A DNA stretch of 64,000 bases from an uncultured Mucilaginibacter sp. (GTDB lineage: Bacteria > Bacteroidota > Bacteroidia > Sphingobacteriales > Sphingobacteriaceae): assembly GCA_903864275.1 (NCBI GenBank), contig CAIPFE010000060.1:124001-188000 (forward strand), given 5' to 3'. The notes beneath the pieces were generated by a model. The model was not told where the DNA came from and ran no database searches. It was given only the letters and a program-made list of their open reading frames with translations. Positions 17,744-26,816 of the stretch are shown in pieces. Every line of letters starts with the position of its first letter. Within the stretch, counting starts at the first letter, position 1. The position numbers and the translations under genes were made by a program.

Positions 17744-18548
17744 ATTAACAATGACGGAAACTGCAGGCATAAGCGATATGCCGTTTGATGAATATAACAG
17801 CAGGCAACTGCATGAAATATCGGCTGAGCGGAACCGCGAAAGGGCGCTGAACGCCAAACCAGCGGGCAATTTTATTTACAACGGCGATTCCTTGTCGCCC
17901 CAAAAATATGAGGGCTTTGCTGTAGTATCTATGCTGAGCGACAATATTGAAAATGAAGCATTAACCGCCCGGTTAATTGAAATACAAAAGGAGCTGCAGT
18001 ATAATTTGCAGCCCGCTTACGCATTTTACCACTTACCTGCAGAAAGCTTCCATCAAACAATTGCCAATACTTTGTCGGCAAACCGGTTTAATGAATACAT
18101 TGTGGAAGCCGGGCTGCTGGACGCTTATCCTGCCATAGTTGGCAATGCTTTTGACCAAATCTCCGTAGTGGAAAATGAAGAACCCATTAGAATGAAAATG
18201 GCCGGGCTAAGCGTATTCGGCACAGCGATTGGCATATTGGGGGTGTTTGAAAATGAGGAAGACTACGAAAGGATCATCCGTTTCAGGTCTGATTTTTACA
18301 ACAATGACAGGTTAGCGCAGCTGACGGTTAAAATGACACGCCCGTTCATCGGCCACATTACACTGGCGTACATCGAACATTTTCTTAATAAAAATCAAAA
18401 AGACCACCTCGCCGTAGTGATCAGTGAAATAAACGAAGTATTGGCGTCCGAGGAAAATTATTTCACCATTGCCGATACCGGTTTAAGAAGGTACCACCAC
18501 CTCGCCGGGTTCATTAAAAAGGATAATTATCCCACCCATCTATTATAA
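17733..18548 (+). CDS. 2H phosphoesterase-like protein, candidate PhnP substitute
   Basis: A 271-residue protein (ATG 17751 is an alternative start). Two HxT tripeptides stand 101 residues apart: HQT at 107-109 within YHLPAESFHQT, and HIT at 208-210 within RPFIGHITLAY. That pair is the catalytic signature of 2H phosphoesterases, which open cyclic phosphodiesters or cleave 2',5'/2',3' linkages. The gene overlaps phnM, and no metallo-beta-lactamase PhnP is present in the window. Opening of 5-phosphoribosyl 1,2-cyclic phosphate is therefore the likely role by context, not proven. Confidence 0.75.
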   Translation: MNYKLTMTETAGISDMPFDEYNSRQLHEISAERNRERALNAKPAGNFIYNGDSLSPQKYEGFAVVSMLSDNIENEALTARLIEIQKELQYNLQPAYAFYHLPAESFHQTIANTLSANRFNEYIVEAGLLDAYPAIVGNAFDQISVVENEEPIRMKMAGLSVFGTAIGILGVFENEEDYERIIRFRSDFYNNDRLAQLTVKMTRPFIGHITLAYIEHFLNKNQKDHLAVVISEINEVLASEENYFTIADTGLRRYHHLAGFIKKDNYPTHLL

Positions 18549-18566
18549 ACTTTAAAGCTTTTCCAG

Positions 18567-19217
18567 ATGCCATATTTTGAAAACTTTCCGCCGGTTACTG
18601 AACCTAAAACAAGTCAACAACTCGGGGAGGAGCCCTATATCCATCCCACCTGCCACATAAGGGAGAGTACCATAGGGCCATGGACGGCACTGGGCGCAAA
18701 TACATGGCTGGTTGAATCCTCATTTGGTGATTACAGTTACACTGCCGGCAATGTTCAGATCATTTACTCGGAAGTGGGCAAGTATTGCTCTATCGCCAAT
18801 AGTGTGCGCATTAACCCCGGTAACCATCCCAAATGGCGTGTAACCCAGCACCACATGACCTATCGAAGGGTACATTACGGGCTGGATACGGAAGATGATA
18901 CGGAATTTTTTCAATGGCGGCGTGACCGTAAATGTACCATAGGACATGACGTATGGATAGGCCACGGCTCGGTGATCATGCCGGGTGTGACTATTGGCAC
19001 CGGCGCGGTGATCGGTTCGGGATCGATAGTTACAAAAGACATAGGCCCCTATGAGATCGCTGTGGGCTCGGCCGCAAAAACAATCAAAAAACGTTTTGAC
19101 GATGCTACCATCGAAAAACTGCTGGCCAGCGAGTGGTGGAACTGGGACAGGCAAACACTCGAACAAAATTTCGATGACCTGTTGAATTTAGAAGTCTTTT
19201 TAAATAAATACTGCTAA
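18567..19217 (+). CDS. Phosphonate-locus hexapeptide-repeat transferase (copy 1)
   Basis: A 216-residue left-handed beta-helix protein with hexapeptide turns such as IGPWTALGAN and IGHDVWIGHGSVIMPGVTIGTGAVIGSGSIVTKDI. The insertion NPGNHPKWRVTQHH is typical of the transferase family found in phn operons (DapD/LpxA-like acyltransferases). These are O- or N-acetyltransferase-like enzymes of unproven role in phosphonate use. It follows the 2H gene by 18 bases. A paralogue lies at 25950-26609. Confidence 0.88.
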   Translation: MPYFENFPPVTEPKTSQQLGEEPYIHPTCHIRESTIGPWTALGANTWLVESSFGDYSYTAGNVQIIYSEVGKYCSIANSVRINPGNHPKWRVTQHHMTYRRVHYGLDTEDDTEFFQWRRDRKCTIGHDVWIGHGSVIMPGVTIGTGAVIGSGSIVTKDIGPYEIAVGSAAKTIKKRFDDATIEKLLASEWWNWDRQTLEQNFDDLLNLEVFLNKYC

Positions 19218-19228
19218 ATAATCGACCC

Positions 19229-20152
19229 ATGAGAGCATCTGTTACAGCCATTTCCCTGATCGCCCTCATAGCACTTAACGGCTGTAAAAACAGTGTTGCC
19301 CTCAACGATAATGGCATACCGGGTAAACTGGTGATAGGTGTATTCGGCGGTGAAAACCCCGGCCGCACCCAGAATATTATGGAGCCCATCCGGGTTTATA
19401 TGGAAAAGAAACTAGGAATGGAGGTTGAGATGCATATCGTCAACGATTACACCACAGTTATAGAAGCGCTTCACGCAAAAAAGATTCATATGGCCTATTT
19501 AGGGCCATTTTCGTATGTACTGGCCTCCCGGCGTAACGATATTGAACCCATTGCCGTGCTGGGTTTGTACGGAAAGCCCTATATGTATCACAGCAACATT
19601 TTTGTCAGGAGCAATTCAGGCCTTAACAGCATGGCCGACGTTAAAGCAAAGGCGAAAAGTTTAACCCTTTGCTTTACCGACCCGGTTTCAACATCCGGTC
19701 ACCTCGTCCCGCGGGCCTATCTTACCTCGATCGGCCTGAACCCCGATAATGCATTTAGGGAAACGATGTTTGCAGGCAGCCACGCTGCATCGATACTCAC
19801 AGTGGCTGCCGGTAAAGTGGATATCGGGTGCGCCACCGACGAATACGGGGTAAACTTGCTGGTGAAAAATGGGCAGGTTAAAAAAGGTGCGCTTAAGATC
19901 ATATGGATATCGGACCCTATAGTAGGCAGCCCTATTGTGGTACGGAAGGATATTAACAAAGATTTTGCTAAGAAAATCCAGCAGTTCTATCTTGATTTTG
20001 CAAAGGATCAGCCATTGATGTTTGATAGGTACATCAAAGTCTATTACGTTCAGCGCCCGGCCAATCTCGCTTACATAGCAATCCAGGATTCTATGTTCAA
20101 CGGCATCCGCAAAATGGTAAACGGGGTAAAGGACCTGGAACCGGTTAATTAA
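19229..20152 (+). CDS. phnD: Phosphonate-binding lipoprotein, PhnD paralogue 1
   Basis: A 307-residue type 2 periplasmic binding protein with a lipobox (LNGC at about residues 16-19). The oxyanion-binding motif STSGHLVP is present, as is DYTTVIEAL and YLGPFSYV, all PhnD features. At the two positions where E. coli PhnD uses acidic residues to hold an amino group, this copy has Glu (ATDEYG) and Ser (VGSPIVV). First of four tandem copies, separated by about 20 bases each; feeds the PhnC-PhnE1-PhnE2 importer downstream. Confidence 0.9.
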   Translation: MRASVTAISLIALIALNGCKNSVALNDNGIPGKLVIGVFGGENPGRTQNIMEPIRVYMEKKLGMEVEMHIVNDYTTVIEALHAKKIHMAYLGPFSYVLASRRNDIEPIAVLGLYGKPYMYHSNIFVRSNSGLNSMADVKAKAKSLTLCFTDPVSTSGHLVPRAYLTSIGLNPDNAFRETMFAGSHAASILTVAAGKVDIGCATDEYGVNLLVKNGQVKKGALKIIWISDPIVGSPIVVRKDINKDFAKKIQQFYLDFAKDQPLMFDRYIKVYYVQRPANLAYIAIQDSMFNGIRKMVNGVKDLEPVN

Positions 20153-20172
20153 CAAGCATTAAAAAAATAAAA

Positions 20173-21093
20173 ATGAAGGCCCGCATCGTCACATTCATCG
20201 TCTTACTGATATGCCTGAATGTAACGGGCTGTAAAAATAAGGCCAGCCTTGATGGTAAGGGGGTTCCCAAAACGCTGATCATCGCGGTTTTTGGGGGAGA
20301 GAGTCCCGGGCTGATAAAAACTGTTTACGAACCTATTCGGAAATACATTGAAGGCAAACTCGGCACGCCCGTCGAAATGGTTTATACCACCGATTACACG
20401 GCGGTTATCGAAGCGCTAAAGTCAAAAAAGGTACACCTGGCCTATTTAAGCCCTTTTTCTTACGTCATTGCTGCAAAAACTGCAGACATTACCCCAATCG
20501 CAGTATTGGGCGCCGATGGCAAACCCTCGCTGTATAATAGCAATATTATTACCGGCATCCATAGCGGTATAAATAGCATGGCCGATGTAAAAAGTCGCTC
20601 AAAAAACTTAACCCTTTGTTTTGTCGATCCTGAATCTGCTTCCGGGCATCTTGTCCCAAGGGCGTACCTTAATTCAATCGGACTAAACCCCGACACGGCT
20701 TTTAAACAAACACTGTTCGCAGGTGGGCACCTGGCCTCCGTTTTATCGATGAAATCGGGCAAGATCGACATCGGCTGCACCGCAAAAATGGTATTGGATA
20801 TTATGATAAGCAGGAACATGATAAAAAAGGATGATGTTAAAATATTATGGACGTCTGCCCCGATTGTTTCCGACCCGATAGTAATAAGGAATGACCTCAA
20901 TAAGGATTTTGCAAAAAAAGTTCAGGATGCTTACCTGGATATGGGCAGGGACGCGCCGCTGGTTTTACATAATTATTTGAAAGTGTTATTAAAGGAAAAC
21001 AGCAAACTGTCATTTATGGTAGCGCAGGATTCATTTTATAATGGCGTAAGGAAAATAGCAAACGGGATAAAGGGTTTAAAACTGGTTAATTAA
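20173..21093 (+). CDS. phnD: Phosphonate-binding lipoprotein, PhnD paralogue 2
   Basis: A 306-residue PhnD-type lipoprotein (lipobox VTGC). Its anion loop is SASGHLVP: the Thr of STSG is replaced by Ala, the only one of the four copies so changed. The two pocket positions read Met (TAKMVL) and Asp (VSDPIVI). These differences predict a ligand unlike that of copy 1. The flanking GGTTAATTAACAA sequence before and after this gene is nearly identical, a trace of tandem duplication. Confidence 0.9.
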   Translation: MKARIVTFIVLLICLNVTGCKNKASLDGKGVPKTLIIAVFGGESPGLIKTVYEPIRKYIEGKLGTPVEMVYTTDYTAVIEALKSKKVHLAYLSPFSYVIAAKTADITPIAVLGADGKPSLYNSNIITGIHSGINSMADVKSRSKNLTLCFVDPESASGHLVPRAYLNSIGLNPDTAFKQTLFAGGHLASVLSMKSGKIDIGCTAKMVLDIMISRNMIKKDDVKILWTSAPIVSDPIVIRNDLNKDFAKKVQDAYLDMGRDAPLVLHNYLKVLLKENSKLSFMVAQDSFYNGVRKIANGIKGLKLVN

Positions 21094-21113
21094 CAAATAT
21101 TAAGAAAACGGAG

Positions 21114-22046
21114 ATGAAGGCTTGCATTGTTACATTTGCATTGATATTTTTCGCCTTGTTTACCTGCACTGTTTTCAGCAGATGCAGCAGCGGCGACCTT
21201 GATGCTAATGGCCTCCCCAAAAAATTGTTTATGGCCATGGATGGCGGCGATAAGCCGGGACAAACCAAAGCGGCCATGGAGCCATTCAGGTTATACCTTG
21301 AAAAAAAGCTGGGCATGCCAGTTGAGATATTTTTTACGACTGACTATACCGCCGTAATCGAGGCCTTGCGTGCAAAAAAGGTACAGATTGCGCAAATGGC
21401 CCCTTTTGCTTACATACTTGCCACGCAAAAGCCCGGCATTACCCCGGTCGCCACTTTCGGTGCGGATGGCAAACCGTCGCTTTACCATGCTGTAATAATT
21501 ACCAGCCCTGCTACCGGCATCAAAACCATGGCGGATGTTAAGGCCCGTGCAAAAAATCTAACCTTATGTTTTTCCGACCCGGCATCAACTTCGGGGCATC
21601 TTATCCCGAGGGCCTATCTTAATACTATCGGCCTTAATCCTGATAACGCTTTTAAACAGGTCATATTTGCCGGCAGCCATGCGGCAACCATTCTAAGCGT
21701 GAAGTCAGGCAAGGTAGACGTTGGCTGTACTAATATCGACCTCTCCCTCGAAAAGATGATCAGGGAGGGCGATGTAAAAAAAGATGATTTTGTGATCTTA
21801 TGGACATCGCCGCCGATAATAAATGATGTGATCGTTGTTCGCAGCGATGTGAATGCAGCTTTCATGAAGAAAATACAAAGCGCCTTTACCGATGCCAATA
21901 AGGATGATAACAAGGCATTCAGCAGCTATGTTAAACTGTATTATTCCAGTACGCAAAACATGGCGTATATACCCATCCGGGATTCAGACTATAACGGCCT
22001 TCGCAGGATAGCCGGCAAAGTAAAAGATTTTAAACTTAGTAAATAA
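21114..22046 (+). CDS. phnD: Phosphonate-binding lipoprotein, PhnD paralogue 3
   Basis: A 310-residue PhnD-type protein. The signal sequence is hydrophobic and ends FSRCSSGD; Arg before the cysteine is an atypical lipobox, so lipidation is less certain than in its sisters. STSGHLIP is intact. The pocket positions read Asp (TNIDLS) and Asp (INDVIVV), the only copy with two acidic residues. This copy departs from the others at YLSPFSYV (here QMAPFAYI). Confidence 0.9.
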   Translation: MKACIVTFALIFFALFTCTVFSRCSSGDLDANGLPKKLFMAMDGGDKPGQTKAAMEPFRLYLEKKLGMPVEIFFTTDYTAVIEALRAKKVQIAQMAPFAYILATQKPGITPVATFGADGKPSLYHAVIITSPATGIKTMADVKARAKNLTLCFSDPASTSGHLIPRAYLNTIGLNPDNAFKQVIFAGSHAATILSVKSGKVDVGCTNIDLSLEKMIREGDVKKDDFVILWTSPPIINDVIVVRSDVNAAFMKKIQSAFTDANKDDNKAFSSYVKLYYSSTQNMAYIPIRDSDYNGLRRIAGKVKDFKLSK

Positions 22047-22048
22047 TC

Positions 22049-22999
22049 ATGATCCGTTTGAAGATAAATATCAAAACGCTGATTTGCAGCATTCTATTTT
22101 TGACTTCCATTTTGATGTTAAACGGCTGCGGCAATAAAGCCGACCTTGACGCAAATGGCATGCCCGGCAAACTGGTGATAGCGGTTTATGCCGGCGGGGA
22201 TAATCCAAACGGCTTGAAGTCGGCCCTTGTCCCTTTAAAGAACTACCTCGAAAAGAAACTGGGCATGGAAGTGGAATATAATTATTCTACAGACTACACA
22301 TCTGTAATTGAAGCCATAAGGGCAAGAAAGGTGCATGTAGCGTACCTGAGCCCTTTTTCGTACGTGCTGGCTTCGCAAAAGCATGATATTACGCCAATTG
22401 TAACCGTGGGCGAAGACGGAAAGCCCCACATGTATCACAGTGTAATTTTCACCAATTATAACACCCATTTAAACAGCATGGAAGATGTAAAAGCAAGGGC
22501 CAAAAGTTTAACCTTATGCTTTGCAGACCCCGCTTCCACATCAGGTCACCTTATTCCGAGGGCGTACCTGGTAACATTGGGTTTAAATCCCGACAATAAC
22601 GCCTTTAAACAAACCATTTTTGCCGGCAGCCACCCCGCGTCGGTGCTATCTGTTGCATCCGGCAAGATAGATGTCGGATGTTCGACGAAAGAATATGGCC
22701 TCGACCTGCTTTTGCGGCGGGGTGTTTTAAAACCGGGCCTCGTTAAGGTTTTATGGCAATCAGATCCTATTGTTTCCAGCCCGATCGTTGTCAGGAATGA
22801 CCTGAACAAAGCTTTTGCAAAAAAGATAAAAGATATTTATCTCAATATGGCAAAGGATGCGCCCTATGCTTTCCAGCCCTATATAAAATTGTACCTAACC
22901 CATCCCGAAAGGCTTTCTTACATGACTGTTCAGGATTCTATGTACAATGGCCTAAGAAAAATAGCCAGTGGAATTAAAGATTTGAATTCAGCCAATTGA
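22049..22999 (+). CDS. phnD: Phosphonate-binding lipoprotein, PhnD paralogue 4
   Basis: A 316-residue PhnD-type lipoprotein with lipobox LNGC, STSGHLIP and YLSPFSYV. It starts two bases after copy 3. Pocket positions are Glu (STKEYG) and Ser (VSSPIVV), the same as copy 1, so copies 1 and 4 form one ligand class and 2 and 3 others. It directly precedes phnC. Confidence 0.9.
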   Translation: MIRLKINIKTLICSILFLTSILMLNGCGNKADLDANGMPGKLVIAVYAGGDNPNGLKSALVPLKNYLEKKLGMEVEYNYSTDYTSVIEAIRARKVHVAYLSPFSYVLASQKHDITPIVTVGEDGKPHMYHSVIFTNYNTHLNSMEDVKARAKSLTLCFADPASTSGHLIPRAYLVTLGLNPDNNAFKQTIFAGSHPASVLSVASGKIDVGCSTKEYGLDLLLRRGVLKPGLVKVLWQSDPIVSSPIVVRNDLNKAFAKKIKDIYLNMAKDAPYAFQPYIKLYLTHPERLSYMTVQDSMYNGLRKIASGIKDLNSAN

Positions 23000-23021
23000 T
23001 AAAAATTTAATCTGTGAAAAC

Positions 23022-23816
23022 ATGATCGAAGTAAAAAATTTAACCAAGTCATTACCCAACGGCCGCATGCTGCTTGATGGTATTAGTTTTAAAGTGAAAA
23101 AGGGGGAATTTGTGGGGATACTTGGACCAAGCGGCGCCGGCAAAACTCTTACCCTGCGCTGCCTGAACGGGCTGCTGAAACCCGACAAAGGCGAGGTGAT
23201 CATCCAGGATGAAAATGGCAAAGGGCATGATATCTGCAAAATCAACAAAAGGGAATTACGCCGCGTAAGGCAGAGGATAGGGGTCATTTTCCAGGGCTAT
23301 CACCTGGTGAAGCGCTTGTCAGCTTTGGAAAATGTAATGATTGGCAGGTTGGGGCAGATCAGCACGGCAAGGAGCCTGTTTTATGGCTTTACCGATGGCG
23401 AGGCGGCCGAGGCTTTGCTGGCGCTTGAAAAAGTGAAAATAGGGCACCTTGCCGAAATTAAAACGGGCAATTTAAGCGGTGGTGAAATGCAGCGCGTTGC
23501 TATTGCGAGGGCCATTTTCCAGTTACCCACCTTGCTGATAGCAGATGAGCCCATATCAAACCTCGACCCGAGTAATGCAAAGATCATCATGAAAATGATA
23601 AAGCCTTTATCGGCAACCATGCCGGTGGTGGGCGTATTTCATCAGCCTGAGATGACTGCCAAATATTGTACCCGCGTAATTGCTATTAAGGACGGCAAAG
23701 TAATTTATGACGGCGACCCGAAATTATCAAATGATATGTTGGTTGAGATATATGGCGAAGAGCTGAGCCTTATTGAACAACAGGAACATGCCGTACCGGC
23801 TATGCTTATTAATTGA
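23022..23816 (+). CDS. phnC: Phosphonate ABC transporter ATPase PhnC
   Basis: A 264-residue importer ATPase with Walker A GPSGAGKT (residues 35-42), a Q-loop IFQGYHLV, signature LSGGEMQRVAIARA and Walker B LLIADEPISNLD; VKRLSALENVMIGRLG is typical of PhnC. It lies 22 bases after the last phnD and four bases before phnE1 (chosen start), so transport genes form one block. Confidence 0.94.
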   Translation: MIEVKNLTKSLPNGRMLLDGISFKVKKGEFVGILGPSGAGKTLTLRCLNGLLKPDKGEVIIQDENGKGHDICKINKRELRRVRQRIGVIFQGYHLVKRLSALENVMIGRLGQISTARSLFYGFTDGEAAEALLALEKVKIGHLAEIKTGNLSGGEMQRVAIARAIFQLPTLLIADEPISNLDPSNAKIIMKMIKPLSATMPVVGVFHQPEMTAKYCTRVIAIKDGKVIYDGDPKLSNDMLVEIYGEELSLIEQQEHAVPAMLIN

Positions 23817-23820
23817 TTTT

Positions 23821-24615
23821 ATGAAGTGGCTTGAATTCAGTTTTAAACGGTACCGTAAATGGCTTTTACCGCTTTTAATACTTGCGGCGGTGACCGAAGG
23901 GGCGGCTATAGTCTGTGGCGCCACTTTTGGCAAACTGGAGGAAGGGCTTTTTAAGGGCATTTCCTTTTTGGGTTTTATGTTCCCACCGGATTGGTCGGCG
24001 TTTGCGGAAATGGTGCAGCCTGCGTTTCAATCCATAATTATCGCTTTTTTGGGAACTGTGTTTGGTACTTTGCTATCTGTAATTTTCGCCCTGCTTGCCG
24101 CAGCCAATATTTCCAATCCCTGGGTACGCAATATTACCCGCCTCCTTATCGGTCTTGAGCGTTCAATACCCGAGATCGTGATATTATTGCTGCTGATAGC
24201 TGCTTTTGGTTTAGGATCAATGCCGGGCATAATTGCCCTCTCATTGGGTTGCATAGGTATGCTTGGGAAACTATTAGCCGATACTATTGAAGAGCTGGAC
24301 CCTATCATGATGGAATCAATGGAATCAGTTGGCGCCAATAAAATGCAGATCATTGTTTTTGGTGTATTGCCTCAAATTATGCCCAATCTCATTTCTTATG
24401 CATTGTTCAGGTTCGAGATTAATATCCGGCTATCGGTAATATTAGGCGCGGTGGGAGCGGGGGGAGTAGGTTACGAACTCGATTATTCTTTTGGTATGCT
24501 GCAATACCATCGTGCGTTTACGGCCCTGCTGGTGATCATTGTTATGATCTTTGGCACAGAGCGCCTTTCTTATATTTTAAGGGGTAAAATTAAAATGGAA
24601 GGGGCATTAAAATGA
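23821..24615 (+). CDS. phnE: Phosphonate ABC transporter permease PhnE, copy 1
   Basis: A 264-residue membrane protein (start ATG 23821; an in-frame ATG at 23773 lies inside phnC). Several hydrophobic segments and the EAA-loop region MESVGANKMQIIVFGVLPQIMP are visible, then GAVGAGGVGYEL, characteristic of PhnE. It overlaps the second permease by four bases (ATGA), so the transporter is a heterodimer of PhnE1 and PhnE2. Confidence 0.93.
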   Translation: MKWLEFSFKRYRKWLLPLLILAAVTEGAAIVCGATFGKLEEGLFKGISFLGFMFPPDWSAFAEMVQPAFQSIIIAFLGTVFGTLLSVIFALLAAANISNPWVRNITRLLIGLERSIPEIVILLLLIAAFGLGSMPGIIALSLGCIGMLGKLLADTIEELDPIMMESMESVGANKMQIIVFGVLPQIMPNLISYALFRFEINIRLSVILGAVGAGGVGYELDYSFGMLQYHRAFTALLVIIVMIFGTERLSYILRGKIKMEGALK

Positions 24616-25424
24616 ATACAGTTGAAATAACACTTCCCTCAAAGAAATATAAGCGCAGGATGACCATTTTCAGCGTGTCCGCCTTAGTTGTAGCCGTTGC
24701 TTGTATTTATATGAATTTTAACCCGCTGGGGTTTTTCACCGAGTTTCATTTTGTGAGGGATTTGCTCGGTGAAATGTTTATGCCAAATTACAGGATGCTG
24801 GCTGATAATCCGTCTATCGCTTATTCCATTTTGCAAACGTTGTCGATGGCGTTTTTGGGTACCGTATACGGCGGTATTATCGCGGTTATACTGGCTTTTT
24901 TAGCAGCCTTGAATACAATGCCTTACAGAGTTGTGCGTGTATTAACCAGTATAACCTTATCTCTATTGAGGGTGATACCTGTTTTGGTAGTGATACTGAT
25001 ATTTGTGATAGCTGTCGGCCCGGGCGTATTTGCGGGCATGCTTACCCTGGTGATTACCACCATCGGTACCTTTGGAAAGCTATTTGCCGAGATAATTGAG
25101 AACACGGAAAATCCACCGGGAGAAGCTATTTACTCCGTCGGCGCATCAAGGCTGCAAGTGATCAGGTTTTCCATCATCCCGCAAATATTGCCATCGCTAA
25201 TTGCTAATTTGCTGTATGCTTTTGATGTTAATATACGTACGGCTATCGGGCTGGGTATTTTTGGCGGCGGGGGTATTGGCTTCCAGCTGCAAATGGCCAA
25301 GAGTGTTTTACATTATAAGGATGTAACGGCTTTAATAAGCATAATAATTGTATTGGTCATACTGGCGGAGAAGCTGTCTGACTTTTTAAGAAGAAAGATT
25401 TTGGGAGATGGGAAGCTGAGATAG
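24612..25424 (+). CDS. phnE: Phosphonate ABC transporter permease PhnE, copy 2
   Basis: A 270-residue permease with about six hydrophobic segments, the coupling loop IYSVGASRLQVIRFSIIPQILP and GIFGGGGIGFQL. It is homologous to the preceding gene but diverged through most of its length, as usual for PhnE1/PhnE2 pairs. Start overlaps the phnE1 stop. Confidence 0.93.
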   Translation: MNTVEITLPSKKYKRRMTIFSVSALVVAVACIYMNFNPLGFFTEFHFVRDLLGEMFMPNYRMLADNPSIAYSILQTLSMAFLGTVYGGIIAVILAFLAALNTMPYRVVRVLTSITLSLLRVIPVLVVILIFVIAVGPGVFAGMLTLVITTIGTFGKLFAEIIENTENPPGEAIYSVGASRLQVIRFSIIPQILPSLIANLLYAFDVNIRTAIGLGIFGGGGIGFQLQMAKSVLHYKDVTALISIIIVLVILAEKLSDFLRRKILGDGKLR

Positions 25425-25479
25425 TTTGATTTTTATAAGGTTTGAACTGAAATGTTTTTTAGAGTAATGCATTTGTTTT

Positions 25480-25932
25480 ATGATCGTGATCATCCGCTTC
25501 GCTGAAATTAACGAATACCCCGAAATATTAATTCACTATGAAGCATGCAATTACCGTGGCGGGCTGGAGGACGATGATAAGATAGTAATTGCTGTTGACA
25601 AAGATGTTATCGGGGCGGTACGTATATGTATCGAACATGACGTAAAAGTTCTACGGGGGATGCAGGTCAAACCTGCATGGCAAAAAAAAGGTATCGGGTC
25701 ATCCATGCTTAAATTCCTTGCAGCGCACGTAGATATAGATGGTTGTTATTGCCTGCCTTTTAAGCATCTGAAACTATTTTATGGGTTGATTGGCTTTGAG
25801 GAAATTTCAGTTCATAGCGCTCCCAAATTTCTTACAGAAAGACTTGAAAAATATTTAAGTTCGGGGCATAATGAAATGTTGATCATGGTGATCCATAAAA
25901 ACAAACAACCGTCTCAAATATCCTATTATTAA
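25480..25932 (+). CDS. GNAT family N-acetyltransferase in the phn locus
   Basis: A 150-residue GNAT with the core strand MQVKPAWQKKGIGSSML, in which QKKGIG is the acetyl-CoA loop, and LKLFYGLIGFEE near the end. In E. coli the GNAT PhnO acetylates aminophosphonates; this protein sits in the equivalent context, but its overall similarity to PhnO is too low to assign the name. It has its own 55-base upstream gap and is followed by the second hexapeptide transferase. Confidence 0.78.
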   Translation: MIVIIRFAEINEYPEILIHYEACNYRGGLEDDDKIVIAVDKDVIGAVRICIEHDVKVLRGMQVKPAWQKKGIGSSMLKFLAAHVDIDGCYCLPFKHLKLFYGLIGFEEISVHSAPKFLTERLEKYLSSGHNEMLIMVIHKNKQPSQISYY

Positions 25933-25949
25933 CCATATTTTTTTGAACC

Positions 25950-26609
25950 ATGATTGAAGTTGACCACGGCGAATTTTCGGACCCATGGCGCGGTCCGAAA
26001 CCAATGACCGAAGCCCCCTGGATACATGAAACAGCCATCGTAAAAAATAGCCGCATGGGCGCCTGGACAATGGTCGGGCAGCGTTCGGAGGTGTTTGCAA
26101 GCGATTTGCTGGATTATGCATACCTGGTAAAAGATGTAGAAGTTTTTAATGCCGAAGTGGGTAAGTTTGCCAATGTGGCGTCGAGCGTTCGGATAAACCC
26201 TACCAATCATCCCATGTGGCGGGCAACACTCCATCATTTTGCGTATCGTTCTATATCCCATTTCATGGCTGATGATGACGACGAAGAAGTGATGAACTGG
26301 CGCAGCCAATACCGGGTGGTGATAGGCCCCGATGTATGGATAGGGCACGGAGCGATACTGATGCCCGGTGTTTCAGTAGGTACCGGCGCTATCATTGGTT
26401 CAGGCTCAGTGGTTACAAAAAATGTTGCCGACTACACGATAGTGGCCGGTAACCCTGCACGCATTATCCGCCGAAGGGTAACGGAGGATGTGGAGCTTGC
26501 ATTAAAACGCATTGCCTGGTGGGACTGGAAACGTGAAGAACTCATCGCCGCCATTGGCGATTTCAGGCGTTTGGATGCTGCGGCATTTGCGGCTAAATAT
26601 GATAAATGA
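25950..26609 (+). CDS. Phosphonate-locus hexapeptide-repeat transferase (copy 2)
   Basis: A 219-residue paralogue of the gene at 18567, with the same layout: IHETAIVKNSRMGAWT start, insertion NPTNHPMWRATLHH, then PDVWIGHGAILMPGVSVGTGAIIGSGSVVTKN. Retention of two diverged copies next to two phnM-like genes suggests that each transferase pairs with one PhnM. Role remains unproven. Confidence 0.88.
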   Translation: MIEVDHGEFSDPWRGPKPMTEAPWIHETAIVKNSRMGAWTMVGQRSEVFASDLLDYAYLVKDVEVFNAEVGKFANVASSVRINPTNHPMWRATLHHFAYRSISHFMADDDDEEVMNWRSQYRVVIGPDVWIGHGAILMPGVSVGTGAIIGSGSVVTKNVADYTIVAGNPARIIRRRVTEDVELALKRIAWWDWKREELIAAIGDFRRLDAAAFAAKYDK

Positions 26610-26614
26610 TTTGA

Positions 26615-26704
26615 ACAAGAGGCGAGGATCAAGATAATAAGTATCAAGATAAAAGGACACTTTGAAGCACAATCCTGGCTCTTATTATCTTGCCTCTTGC
26701 TTGT
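26615..26704. repeat. Imperfect inverted repeat with AAGATAATAAG arms
   Basis: Left arm 26615-26641 (containing AAGAGGC and AAGATAATAAG) and right arm 26681-26704 (CTTATTATCTT then GCCTCTTG) can pair over most of their length. It separates the hexapeptide gene from phnM2 and may end the upstream transcript. The rest of the 207-base gap is AT-rich with no further gene. Confidence 0.65.
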
Positions 26705-26816
26705 CCTAATCCATCATCATTTCCTGTTCAGAAATTAAACTTATCCTTATTAATGCCTAATATGCTGCTAATAATTGGGCTGTACTTTTACGGGTATAAA
26801 ATTATATTTCCGCAAA

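Noticed and set aside
18567..19217. Assignment as serine or chloramphenicol acetyltransferase
   Set aside because: The NPGNHPKW insertion and the phn context point to the phosphonate-linked hexapeptide family, and the reaction is not known.
25480..25932. Naming this GNAT PhnO
   Set aside because: Only the general GNAT core is recognisable; position alone is not enough.
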